Source: Ilumatobacteraceae bacterium
GTDB lineage: Bacteria; Actinomycetota; Acidimicrobiia; Acidimicrobiales; Ilumatobacteraceae
Length of the DNA: 46,839 nt
Reading direction: 5' to 3'
NCBI GenBank assembly: GCA_024643255.1
Contig: JAHENF010000099.1
Coordinates: forward strand, 1 to 46,839
The translations under genes were made by a program, and so were the position numbers. The notes under the pieces were generated by a model. That model saw only the letters and a list, made by a program, of their open reading frames with translations. It had not been told where the DNA came from and searched no databases. This document shows, piece after piece, positions 23,115 through 30,334 of the stretch. Numbering within the stretch: position 1 is the stretch's first letter; each line of letters starts with the position of its first letter.

Positions 23115-24562
23115 CCGACATCGTCACACCGGTGAGCGTCCAGCCAGGCGAGGCTCGCTGTCCCGGCCCGAGCACCCGCGATCTGATCCTGGGCGATTCG
23201 ACCCCGCCGCCACCACAACTGCTCGAGCAGTCGTACACGTTCGAAGGTGATGCCGACGTCGCCTACGACGAGTTCACCTCACCGGCGTACGCCGCGCTCG
23301 AACACGAACACATGTGGTCGCGCGCATGGCAGTGGGCCTGCCGCGAGGAGCACATCCCCGAGCCCGGCGACTACTACGTCTACGACATCGGGGATCGGTC
23401 CGCGGTGATCGTGCGCGGTCCCGACGGAACGGTCAAGGCGTTCCACAACGCATGCCTCCACCGTGGCACACAGCTCAAGCCTCCGGCGTCCGCCGGGTAC
23501 AGCCCCAAGCTGCGGTGCCCGTTCCACGGTTGGACCTGGAATCTCGACGGCGAGTTGATCGACCTGCCGTGTGAATGGGACTTCCCCCACGTGGAGACCG
23601 CCGAATTTTCACTGCCGCAGATCCGCACGGGCCGATGGGGTGGCTTCGTCTTCGTGAACTTCGACGACTGTTCCCCCGAGTTGATGGCTCCCCCACTCGA
23701 GGAGTATCTCGGTGTGCTGCCCGAGCACTTCGCGAACTGGGACCTCGCCGATCGCTACGTCGAGGTGCACATCCGCAAGCGGCTGCCGGCGAACTGGAAG
23801 GCGTCGGCGGAGGCGTTCCTCGAGGCGTACCACATCCTCGAAACGCACTCGCAGTCGATCTACACCGCCGGCGACGCCAACGCCCAGTACGACGTGTTCG
23901 GCGATCACGTGAGCCGCTTCGTCCACACGATCGGCACGACCAGCCCCCACGTGCCCGAGGAGAAGCGCCCCGACGAGCAGGCCATCCTCGACATGCTCAT
24001 GGCCCGCAAGAACCCCGGCCAGGAGGTCCCGGCGATCCCCGAAGGTGAGCGCGCCCGCGACGTCTACGCGCGGTACATGCAAGAAGTGCTCGGCGAACAG
24101 TACGACAACGACTTCAGCCACCTGTCGGTGACCGAGACGATCGACTCGATCGAGTACTTCGCGTTCCCGAATGCGTTCTTCTTCCCCGGGCTCCAGATTC
24201 CGCTGTGCTATCGGTTCCGGCCCGACGGGCCCGACCCCGACCGCTGCATCTACGAGGTGCTGTACCTGCGACCCAAGCCGCGCTCGGGCAAGGTGCCGTT
24301 GCCGGCCGAGCCGTTCGACCTCGACGTCGACGACAGCTACACCACCGTGCCGGGGCTGCCGACATCGCTCGGCATGGTGCTCGATCAGGACACCACCAAT
24401 CTCGCCGCGCAGACACGTGGCTTCAAGTCGAGCAAGAAGCGCGGCCAGACCCTCGGCAACTACCAGGAGGTGCGCGCCCGTCACTTCCAGTCGACGGTCC
24501 GCCGCTACATCACCGAGGGGCAGCAACGTCGCCTCGATCACCAGGAAGCACCACACACATGA
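23111..24562 (+). CDS. Rieske non-heme iron oxygenase, alpha subunit (D)
   Basis: 483 residues, the longest of the four. Rieske ligands in CLHRG and CPFHGW; catalytic motif NWKASAEAFLEAYHILETH with Glu in the bridging position; third ligand region LDQDTTNLAAQTRGF. The stretch WACREEHIPEPGDYYVYDIGDRSAVIVR is very like oxygenase B, so B and D are the closest pair. Start and stop both overlap neighbours by 4 bp (VOC 2 before, NTF2-like 3 after), making a tightly linked set. Product enzymes nearby suggest the oxygenated compound ends as a CoA ester. Substrate unknown. Confidence 0.93.
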   Translation: MTDIVTPVSVQPGEARCPGPSTRDLILGDSTPPPPQLLEQSYTFEGDADVAYDEFTSPAYAALEHEHMWSRAWQWACREEHIPEPGDYYVYDIGDRSAVIVRGPDGTVKAFHNACLHRGTQLKPPASAGYSPKLRCPFHGWTWNLDGELIDLPCEWDFPHVETAEFSLPQIRTGRWGGFVFVNFDDCSPELMAPPLEEYLGVLPEHFANWDLADRYVEVHIRKRLPANWKASAEAFLEAYHILETHSQSIYTAGDANAQYDVFGDHVSRFVHTIGTTSPHVPEEKRPDEQAILDMLMARKNPGQEVPAIPEGERARDVYARYMQEVLGEQYDNDFSHLSVTETIDSIEYFAFPNAFFFPGLQIPLCYRFRPDGPDPDRCIYEVLYLRPKPRSGKVPLPAEPFDLDVDDSYTTVPGLPTSLGMVLDQDTTNLAAQTRGFKSSKKRGQTLGNYQEVRARHFQSTVRRYITEGQQRRLDHQEAPHT

Positions 24563-24987
24563 GCAGAGATGCAATCGAAGACCTCGTCCACACCTACGCC
24601 GACGCCGTCGTGCGCCGCGACCCCGATCAGTGGTCGTCGACGTGGGCGGTCGACGCCGTCTGGGAGCTGGGCAAGGGCCGGCGCGTCGAGGGACGCGACG
24701 CGATCCTCGCGCTCTGGAACTCGGCGATGGACGGCTTCAAGGCGGTCATCCAGAACGTGGTGAACGGCACCGCCGACATCGACGATGCGGCCGGCACCGG
24801 CACAGGACGCTGGTACATCCACGAGCACTGGTGCCGCGCCGACGACTCGCGGGGGATCCTGCTGGCTTACTACGACGACACCTACACCCGCGTCGACGGT
24901 GCGTGGCGCTTCGCCAGCCGGGAACTCGTGATCCAGTACAGCGGCGCCCCCGATCTGTCCGGCACGTTCCTGAACGCCTGGGGCTGA
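24559..24987 (+). CDS. NTF2-like (SnoaL-like) protein 3, coupled to Rieske oxygenase D
   Basis: 142 residues. IEDLVHTYADAVVRRDPDQWSSTWAVDAVWELG, GRDAILALWNSAMDGF and the final VDGAWRFASRELVIQYSG are SnoaL-like features. Its ATG lies within the stop of the oxygenase gene (ATGA), the arrangement seen for alpha/beta pairs of classical ring-hydroxylating dioxygenases, whose beta subunits have the same cystatin-like fold. Oxygenase D however has the Glu-type active site normally found in alpha-only enzymes, so a true beta subunit is uncertain; it may instead act on the product. Confidence 0.85.
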   Translation: MSRDAIEDLVHTYADAVVRRDPDQWSSTWAVDAVWELGKGRRVEGRDAILALWNSAMDGFKAVIQNVVNGTADIDDAAGTGTGRWYIHEHWCRADDSRGILLAYYDDTYTRVDGAWRFASRELVIQYSGAPDLSGTFLNAWG

Positions 24988-24993
24988 GGTTCA

Positions 24994-26556
24994 GTGGCCG
25001 TCCTCACCTCGGGTTTCGCGTCCACCAAGGGTGACCAGCTCGCACTCGCCGACGACACCGGAACACGGACGTGGGCCGAACTCGACGAACGCGTCAACCG
25101 CCTGATCCACAGTCTCCGCGATGCCGGCATCGGCGTCGGCGACACGATCTCCGTGGTCGCCGGCAACTGCAACGAATGGTTCGAGATCGCAGTCGCGTGC
25201 GCCAACGCCGGCATCGTCTACGTGCCGGTCAACTGGCACTTCGTCGCCGCGGAGATCGCGTACGTGCTCGAGGATTCGGGCTCGAAGGCGATCATCTGCG
25301 GCCATCACTTCCTCGACGCTGCGACCAAGGCGCTTGCCGACGAACGAAGCGGCGGGGTCGAACTGGCGCTGGTCATCGGCGCACCGACCACGGGGCGCTT
25401 CCAGAACTTCGACGACTTCGTCGCCGCCGGGTCGCCCGTGGAACCGGAGGGTCAGAGCTTCGGTGGACCGATGTTCTACACGAGCGGCACGACGGGCAAC
25501 CCCAAGGGTGTGCGCGGGTCGCTCACCAACATGCCCGACGGAACCGACCCTGCGATCTGGCAGCTCATCGGCGCCGGATTCTCCTCGATGGTGCCCGAGG
25601 ACGCTTGCACCGTGCTGTGCGGGCCGGTGTACCACTCGGCGCAGTGGGCCTTCTCGTTCCTCCCGATGATCGTGGGCACGACCACGGTGATGCAGCACAA
25701 GTACGACAGCGCCGGCGTGCTCGCGCTGATCGACGAGTACTCGGCGACGAACATCCACCTCGTGCCGACGCAGATGAAGCGCCTGATCGATCTGCCCGAC
25801 GACGTGAAGGCATCGTTCGACGGTTCGTCGTTGCATCTGGTGCTGCACGGTGCCGCGCCGTGCCCGCCGGTGGTCAAGCAGGCGTTGATCGACTGGTGGG
25901 GCCCGGTGATCACCGAGTACTACGGCTCGACGGAGGGCTCGGTCATCACGATGATCGACTCCGAACAATGGATGGCCAAGGGGGGCAGCGTCGGTGCGCC
26001 GATGCCCAACATGGAGATCATCGTCGTCGGCGATGACGGGGCGCGGCTCGGCCCGAACGAGCCTGGCACCCTCTACTTCCGCAACGCGATGGGCACCGAC
26101 TTCGAGTACCACAATGCCCCGGAGAAGACGGCGGACGTCCATCTCGAGCCCGGCGTGTTCACGACCGGCGACGTCGGCTATCTCGACGACGACGGGTACC
26201 TGTGGTTGAGCGACCGCAAGATCGACATGATCATCTCGGGCGGCGTCAACATCTATCCGGCCGAAATCGAGGGCGTGCTCGGCGGTCACGATCTGGTCGC
26301 CGAGGTCGCGGTGATCGGCGTGCCCAACGACGAATTCGGCGAGGAGGTCAAGGCGATCGTCTCGCTCGTCGATGGCGCGGTCGCCGACGATGCACTGGCC
26401 GACACGCTGCGCGCCTACTGCCGCGAACAGCTCGCCGGGTTCAAGGTGCCGCGCTCGATCGACTTCCTCGACGAGCTGCCGACGACCGGCACCGGCAAGG
26501 TCCAGAAGGCCAAGCTGCGAGCGCCCTACTGGGAGGGCCAGGAACGCCAGATCTGA
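24994..26556 (+). CDS. Acyl-CoA synthetase / AMP-dependent ligase (2)
   Basis: 520 residues from a GTG at 24994, 6 bp after the NTF2-like gene and preceded by GAGG. Adenylation motifs: MFYTSGTTGNPKGV, YYGSTEGSV, GVFTTGDVGYLDDDGYLWLSDRK, ISGGVNIYPAEIE and GTGKVQKAKLR with the catalytic Lys. It should form a CoA thioester from a carboxylate made by the upstream enzymes. Related to the ligase at 11230-12786 (same family of catabolic FadD-like enzymes) but not a recent duplicate. Ends the VOC 2, Rieske D, NTF2-like, ligase unit; two hairpin repeats follow. Confidence 0.92.
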   Translation: MAVLTSGFASTKGDQLALADDTGTRTWAELDERVNRLIHSLRDAGIGVGDTISVVAGNCNEWFEIAVACANAGIVYVPVNWHFVAAEIAYVLEDSGSKAIICGHHFLDAATKALADERSGGVELALVIGAPTTGRFQNFDDFVAAGSPVEPEGQSFGGPMFYTSGTTGNPKGVRGSLTNMPDGTDPAIWQLIGAGFSSMVPEDACTVLCGPVYHSAQWAFSFLPMIVGTTTVMQHKYDSAGVLALIDEYSATNIHLVPTQMKRLIDLPDDVKASFDGSSLHLVLHGAAPCPPVVKQALIDWWGPVITEYYGSTEGSVITMIDSEQWMAKGGSVGAPMPNMEIIVVGDDGARLGPNEPGTLYFRNAMGTDFEYHNAPEKTADVHLEPGVFTTGDVGYLDDDGYLWLSDRKIDMIISGGVNIYPAEIEGVLGGHDLVAEVAVIGVPNDEFGEEVKAIVSLVDGAVADDALADTLRAYCREQLAGFKVPRSIDFLDELPTTGTGKVQKAKLRAPYWEGQERQI

Positions 26557-26576
26557 CGCCCACACTCCAGAACCCC

Positions 26577-26623
26577 GAGCGATGAGGTTTCGGACCACCC
26601 CTCGGGCCGGAAACTCATCGCTC
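26577..26623. repeat. Palindromic repeat copy 1 (REP-like; possible terminator)
   Basis: A 43-bp core (26579-26621) with arms GCGATGAG / CTCATCGC, continuing as GTTTC...GGAAAC around a GC-rich centre, and extended here by GAG/CTC-type flanks. It can fold into a long hairpin on either strand. An identical core follows at 26641. Both lie between the convergent ligase and ThuA-like genes, so they could end transcription from both sides, although no T-run follows. Confidence 0.8.
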
Positions 26624-26637
26624 GACCCACACCCCCG

Positions 26638-26686
26638 CCTGCGATGAGGTTTCGGACCACCCCTCGGGCCGGAAACTCATCGCGGG
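26638..26686. repeat. Palindromic repeat copy 2 (identical core)
   Basis: The same 43-bp core as copy 1 (26641-26683), base for base, separated from it by 19 bp of unrelated C-rich sequence. Flanking CCT/GGG can extend the stem. Perfect identity between copies points to a recent duplication or to copying of a repeated family element. Confidence 0.8.
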
Positions 26687-26698
26687 TCGTCTCGATGC

Positions 26699-27499
26699 TC
26701 AGGCGTTGGTGAGGTCGGCGGCCCAACCGATGGCGTTGCGCAGGATCCGCCGGTAGTTCGTGTCGGCATAGGTGACCGGGCCGTCGCCGAACTGGATGTA
26801 CGCGATCGGCGAAGCGCCAACGGTGCTGGTCCACGCGACCAGGTTGCTGCCGGGCGGGTGATGCCAACCGGCGCGGTCGTTGCGACTCCCCCGGATCGCC
26901 AGATCGGCGGAGTAGAAGTCGGTGTCGACGAAGTCGTGCCTGCTGCGCATCAGCGGCCGCACCCGGCTCTCGAGCACCGGGAACAGATACACCTCGTCGG
27001 TGATCGTGAACGAACTGTCGATGCCAGCACAGATCGGATGGGACGGATCGAGGACGTCGATCGTGTGGGTCACGTCGTGGCGATAGCCAGAGTCCGGATA
27101 GTCGACACCGGCGAGTGCGGCGGGCTGGTAGTGGAACCGACCACCGATGATGTCGGCGTAGCCCTCCCACGCCGGCCACCCGGCGATCGCGTGGTGGAGG
27201 AAGACCATGCCCTTGCCGGCGTCGAGCAGCGCACGCAACGCCTCGGGGTAGCCGGCGGGCGGCTCCGGGAACCTGGCGGGCGGATCGCCCCTGGTGAATT
27301 CGATGCCGGGCATGTCGTACATCACGAACGCGTCGAACTCGGCTGCGCGTTGCGGCTCGACGAGCTCGAGCGCTTCGGGGTGCTCGACGTGGGTCCAGTC
27401 GATGCCCGGCATCGAATCGAACACGTCGAAGAACGCCGGCGCGTCGAACGGATGTCCCTTGGTCACCACCGCGACACGACACACCTCTGAATCGGCCAC
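26699..27499 (-). CDS. ThuA-like domain protein
   Basis: 266 residues from a GTG at 27499. The protein follows the ThuA/glutamine-amidotransferase-like fold: VAVVTKGHPFDAPAFFDVF at the start, FDAFVMYDMP, then GKGMVFLHHAIAGWPAWEGYADIIGGRFHYQPA (the HH-A-x-x-x-W motif of ThuA domains) and HPICAGIDSSFTITDEVY. ThuA-type proteins are linked to sugar/keto-sugar metabolism, but the biochemical role of this branch is not established. The start codon is preceded by TAGCGT at 7 nt with no ribosome site. Divergent from swivel protein P2 with a 99-bp gap containing two dyads. Confidence 0.85.
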   Translation of the reverse strand: MADSEVCRVAVVTKGHPFDAPAFFDVFDSMPGIDWTHVEHPEALELVEPQRAAEFDAFVMYDMPGIEFTRGDPPARFPEPPAGYPEALRALLDAGKGMVFLHHAIAGWPAWEGYADIIGGRFHYQPAALAGVDYPDSGYRHDVTHTIDVLDPSHPICAGIDSSFTITDEVYLFPVLESRVRPLMRSRHDFVDTDFYSADLAIRGSRNDRAGWHHPPGSNLVAWTSTVGASPIAYIQFGDGPVTYADTNYRRILRNAIGWAADLTNA

Positions 27500-27506
27500 G
27501 ACGAGG

Positions 27507-27512
27507 ACGCTA
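27507..27512 (-). promoter_or_regulatory. -10 hexamer of probable leaderless promoter (ThuA-like gene)
   Basis: TAGCGT on the reverse strand followed by 7 nt and GTG at 27499; no Shine-Dalgarno between. Confidence 0.45.
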
Positions 27513-27542
27513 CTGCCGCGGCAGACCGCCGATCGGATCGGC
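27513..27542. promoter_or_regulatory. Two palindromes in the ThuA / P2 divergent region
   Basis: CTGCCGCGGCAG (27513-27524) is a perfect 12-bp palindrome, and GCCGAT-CGG-ATCGGC (27528-27542) has perfect 6-bp arms. Both lie next to the ThuA promoter hexamer and upstream of P2, where a shared operator would be placed. Short GC-rich palindromes also occur by chance in such DNA. Confidence 0.35.
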
Positions 27543-27598
27543 AGAAATGACCCTGGCTATGGTGAGCCCGACACGCCACACCGTCGAGGGGGACACAC

Positions 27599-29347
27599 GT
27601 GAACACCAACAACAACGAATGGATCGGCGACTCTTCGCTGGGCGAGCGATTCCCGGCCTGGACGCGCGGCAATGCCGCCGACGTGTTCCCCGACCCGTTC
27701 AGCCCGCTCGGCAAGAGCATGGTCCTGCAGATGGGCATGTCGCCGGGCCTGCGTGACGCGTACATCGACATCGGCGCCTTGAGCTACGACGAGTTCGAGA
27801 ACCCCGAACATCCCGACCTGTTCAAGATGTTCGGCGGGTACGTCTACAACCCGCTCACGATGACACGGGTACTCGGCGCGCGCATGCCCGGGGCGTCACC
27901 GGAGATGATCGACAAGGCCTTCTTCGACGACCGCGACGAGGTGCCGCCCTACGAGGAACAGCCATGGCACGTCTCCGACGTCCACGAAGCCAGGCTGGGC
28001 GAGTCGATGGGCTGGGCGATGTCGGCGACGTCGCTCCCCGAACTCGACGCCGATCGCGCACTCGCTCGATCACTACGCGAGCAACGCCCCGATCTGACCA
28101 CCTTGACCGATGCGGCGTTGATCGCCCGCGCCCGGTCGATCATCCCGCTGCTGCAACAGACATTCGAGAACGCCATGCGGGTGTCGTCGTTGGCATCGCT
28201 CGGTCCGGGCGCCCTCGATGCGGTGTGTGAAGGGCTCGGCGACAAGAGCCTGTCGATCAGGTTGCTCGCCGGCATCGAGGTCGATTCCGCTGCTCCGTCC
28301 CATGCGATGTGGGAACTCGGTCGGCTCGCCGCCGCTTCCGAGGCGACCAACGCCGCGTTCGATGCGGGACCGGACGAGGTGCTCGCCCGGCTGCAGGCAA
28401 CGGACGCCCCCGAGGCGCGGGAGTTCCTGACGCGGTTCGACCAGTTCCTGTTCGACCACGGCGCGCGCGCCCAGAACGAATACGACATCTACGCCACCTC
28501 GTGGGAGGTCAAGCCGCGGATCGCGCTCGCCGCAATCGACCTGATGCGGCGCTCCGATGCCTCCCAGGCACCCACCAACCGCAATACGGCAGCCGTCGCC
28601 GAACGCGACCGCATCATCGCCGAGATACGCGAGAAGGTCGCCGGCGATGCGGAGACCGCCGGCCTGTTCGAGGCCGCACTCGGTTCGGCACAACTGTTCC
28701 TGAGCGGGCGCGAGCGGGCAAAGACGAACGTGGTCATGGTGATCAACGAGATGCGCGTGACCCTGCGCGAGTTCGGTCGGCGACTCGTCGAGCGACGCTT
28801 CATCGACCAGATCGACCAGCTGTTCATGGTCACCAACGCCGAGCTCGACCGGCTGCGTCACGATCCCGAATCGATGACCGATGTGATCCGGAGTCGATGG
28901 AAGCAGTTCCGATCGTTGTACGACTACGAGCCGGTGTTCGTCGTCAACGGGGTCGTCCCGGCGCTGTCCGACATGCGCCGACGTGGTGGAGGAGCTGCGG
29001 CCGCACAAGTCGAAGTCGGCGCCGTCCTCACCGGCGCGGCAGGTTCCGGTGGCGTCGCCACCGGACGCGCCCGGGTCATCCTCGACGCGGCCGACCCCGA
29101 AGGGCTCGAGCCGGGCGACATCCTCGTCGCTCCGCAGACCGACCCGTCGTGGGTGCCGTTGTTCGTCCCCGCCGCCGGCGTCGTGGTCAACGTCGGGGCG
29201 ATGGGCAGTCACGCAATGATCGTGTCCCGCGAACTCGGTGTGCCCTGCGTGGCTTCCGTCGCCGACGCGACCGAGATCATCCCGGACGGCGCGACGATCA
29301 CCGTCGACGGTAACGCCGGCACCGTGACCATCGACGCCTTGCCGTGA
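27599..29347 (+). CDS. PEP-utilising-enzyme mobile (phosphohistidine) domain protein, paralog P2
   Basis: 582 residues from a GTG at 27599, behind GAGGGGG. Same architecture as P1: an N-terminal segment with PAWTRGNAADVFPDPFSPLG, GGYVYNPLTMTRVLGARMPG, a middle region with GARAQNEYDIYATSWEVKP, then a C-terminal swivel domain with GAMGSHAMIVSRELGVPC (His near residue 538). No ATP-grasp domain precedes it. The GVATGRARVILDAADPEGLEPGDILVAPQTDPSW stretch is the standard entry to the PEP-utiliser mobile domain. Its stop overlaps a 22-codon ORF by GTGA, and a methyltransferase follows. It could relay phosphate from a separate ATP- or PEP-binding partner to a small substrate; neither is identified. 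Confidence 0.85.
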   Translation: MNTNNNEWIGDSSLGERFPAWTRGNAADVFPDPFSPLGKSMVLQMGMSPGLRDAYIDIGALSYDEFENPEHPDLFKMFGGYVYNPLTMTRVLGARMPGASPEMIDKAFFDDRDEVPPYEEQPWHVSDVHEARLGESMGWAMSATSLPELDADRALARSLREQRPDLTTLTDAALIARARSIIPLLQQTFENAMRVSSLASLGPGALDAVCEGLGDKSLSIRLLAGIEVDSAAPSHAMWELGRLAAASEATNAAFDAGPDEVLARLQATDAPEAREFLTRFDQFLFDHGARAQNEYDIYATSWEVKPRIALAAIDLMRRSDASQAPTNRNTAAVAERDRIIAEIREKVAGDAETAGLFEAALGSAQLFLSGRERAKTNVVMVINEMRVTLREFGRRLVERRFIDQIDQLFMVTNAELDRLRHDPESMTDVIRSRWKQFRSLYDYEPVFVVNGVVPALSDMRRRGGGAAAAQVEVGAVLTGAAGSGGVATGRARVILDAADPEGLEPGDILVAPQTDPSWVPLFVPAAGVVVNVGAMGSHAMIVSRELGVPCVASVADATEIIPDGATITVDGNAGTVTIDALP

Positions 29348-29412
29348 CCCGGCCGGCCCACGTCCACATTCCCGAGATCGTGATCCAGCCCAACGAGGAC
29401 TTCGACTTCTAG
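29344..29412 (+). CDS. Possible 22-aa peptide overlapping the end of P2
   Basis: A GTG start overlaps the P2 stop codon (GTGA) and opens a 22-codon frame to TAG at 29410-29412, ending with acidic/aromatic residues (PNEDFDF). The position is that of a translationally coupled gene, but there is no other support: it could be a remnant of a longer gene or chance. No match recognised. Confidence 0.3.
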   Translation: MTRPAHVHIPEIVIQPNEDFDF

Positions 29413-29463
29413 GCGTCGACCGACGACACCGCCGTTTCCGAGCACGATCCAACAGGAGGGGCG

Positions 29464-30327
29464 ATGAGCGCGAACCAACAGATGTCGGAGGCGTGGAACG
29501 GCGGCGAGTCCGTCCACTACGTCGAGGAGGCCGACCGGTACGACCGCCAACTCGCTCCGTTCGCCGACGCGTTGATCGAGCGCGTCGGTCTCGAGCCCCA
29601 TCATGCGGTCCTCGACATCGGATGCGGCTGCGGCGTGACCACACTTGCGGCGGCACGGCACGTCCGCGCGGCCACCGGTCTCGACATCTCGACCCCGTTG
29701 GTGCAGGTGGCGATGACGCGCGCTCGCGAGGCCGACGTCCACAATGCCGACTTCGTCGTCGCTGACGCGCAGACCTTCTCGTTCGATGCGGGTGCATTCG
29801 ACATCGTGATCAGCGAGTTCGGTCTCATGTTCTTCGACGATCCGGTGCGGGCCTTCGCGAATCTTCGCCGGGCCCTCGTACATGGCGGCCGGATCGCGTT
29901 CGTCTCGTGGCAGGGGCTCGAGGCCAATGACTGGGTGATGACGGTCGGCGAGGTCGTGAGGCGCTACGTCCCACTCCCCCAGCTCGGCGGTCTGGCGGGT
30001 GGGCCAGGCATGTTCGCGCTCCAGAACCCGGATGAGATCCGGTCCCTGGTCGACGCAGCGGGATTCGTCGACGTCGAGGTCGAGCCGGTCACACCGGGCA
30101 TCGTCATCGGCGGTGGGGGCACGCTCGACGAGTCGATCGATTTCCTGCTGGGCATGGGCATCGTTCGCGGACTCCTGAGCCGTGTCGATGCCGCGGATCG
30201 CGACGCTGCGGTCGATGCGGTTCGCTCATCGCTGGCGTCGCGCTACCAGCCGGGGGTTGGCCTCCGGCTCGGTGCCGCCGGATGGCTGGTTTCGGCCCGC
30301 GCCGGGCAGTCGCCCGACGCGGGCTGA
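29464..30327 (+). CDS. Class I SAM-dependent methyltransferase (1)
   Basis: 287 residues from ATG 29464 with an excellent ribosome site (AGGAGGGG). Motif I VLDIGCGCGVTTLA binds AdoMet; GLDISTPLVQVA and DFVVADAQTFSF follow as motifs for the ribose and adenine; FDIVISEFGLMFFDDP is post-II. The ~120 C-terminal residues are the variable acceptor part. UbiE/small-molecule type by its layout. It lies between the two swivel paralogs: 117 bp after P2 in the same direction and 7 bp before the end of convergent P3. Acceptor unknown. Confidence 0.9.
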   Translation: MSANQQMSEAWNGGESVHYVEEADRYDRQLAPFADALIERVGLEPHHAVLDIGCGCGVTTLAAARHVRAATGLDISTPLVQVAMTRAREADVHNADFVVADAQTFSFDAGAFDIVISEFGLMFFDDPVRAFANLRRALVHGGRIAFVSWQGLEANDWVMTVGEVVRRYVPLPQLGGLAGGPGMFALQNPDEIRSLVDAAGFVDVEVEPVTPGIVIGGGGTLDESIDFLLGMGIVRGLLSRVDAADRDAAVDAVRSSLASRYQPGVGLRLGAAGWLVSARAGQSPDAG

Positions 30328-30334
30328 TCCGTCA

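Noticed and set aside
26577-26686. CRISPR array
   Set aside because: Only two repeat copies with one 19-bp spacer; long palindromic units fit REP-type repeats better, and no cas genes are present.
28073-29797. Minus-strand open frame opposite P2 and methyltransferase 1
   Set aside because: Arg-rich translation without family features, antisense to two real genes.
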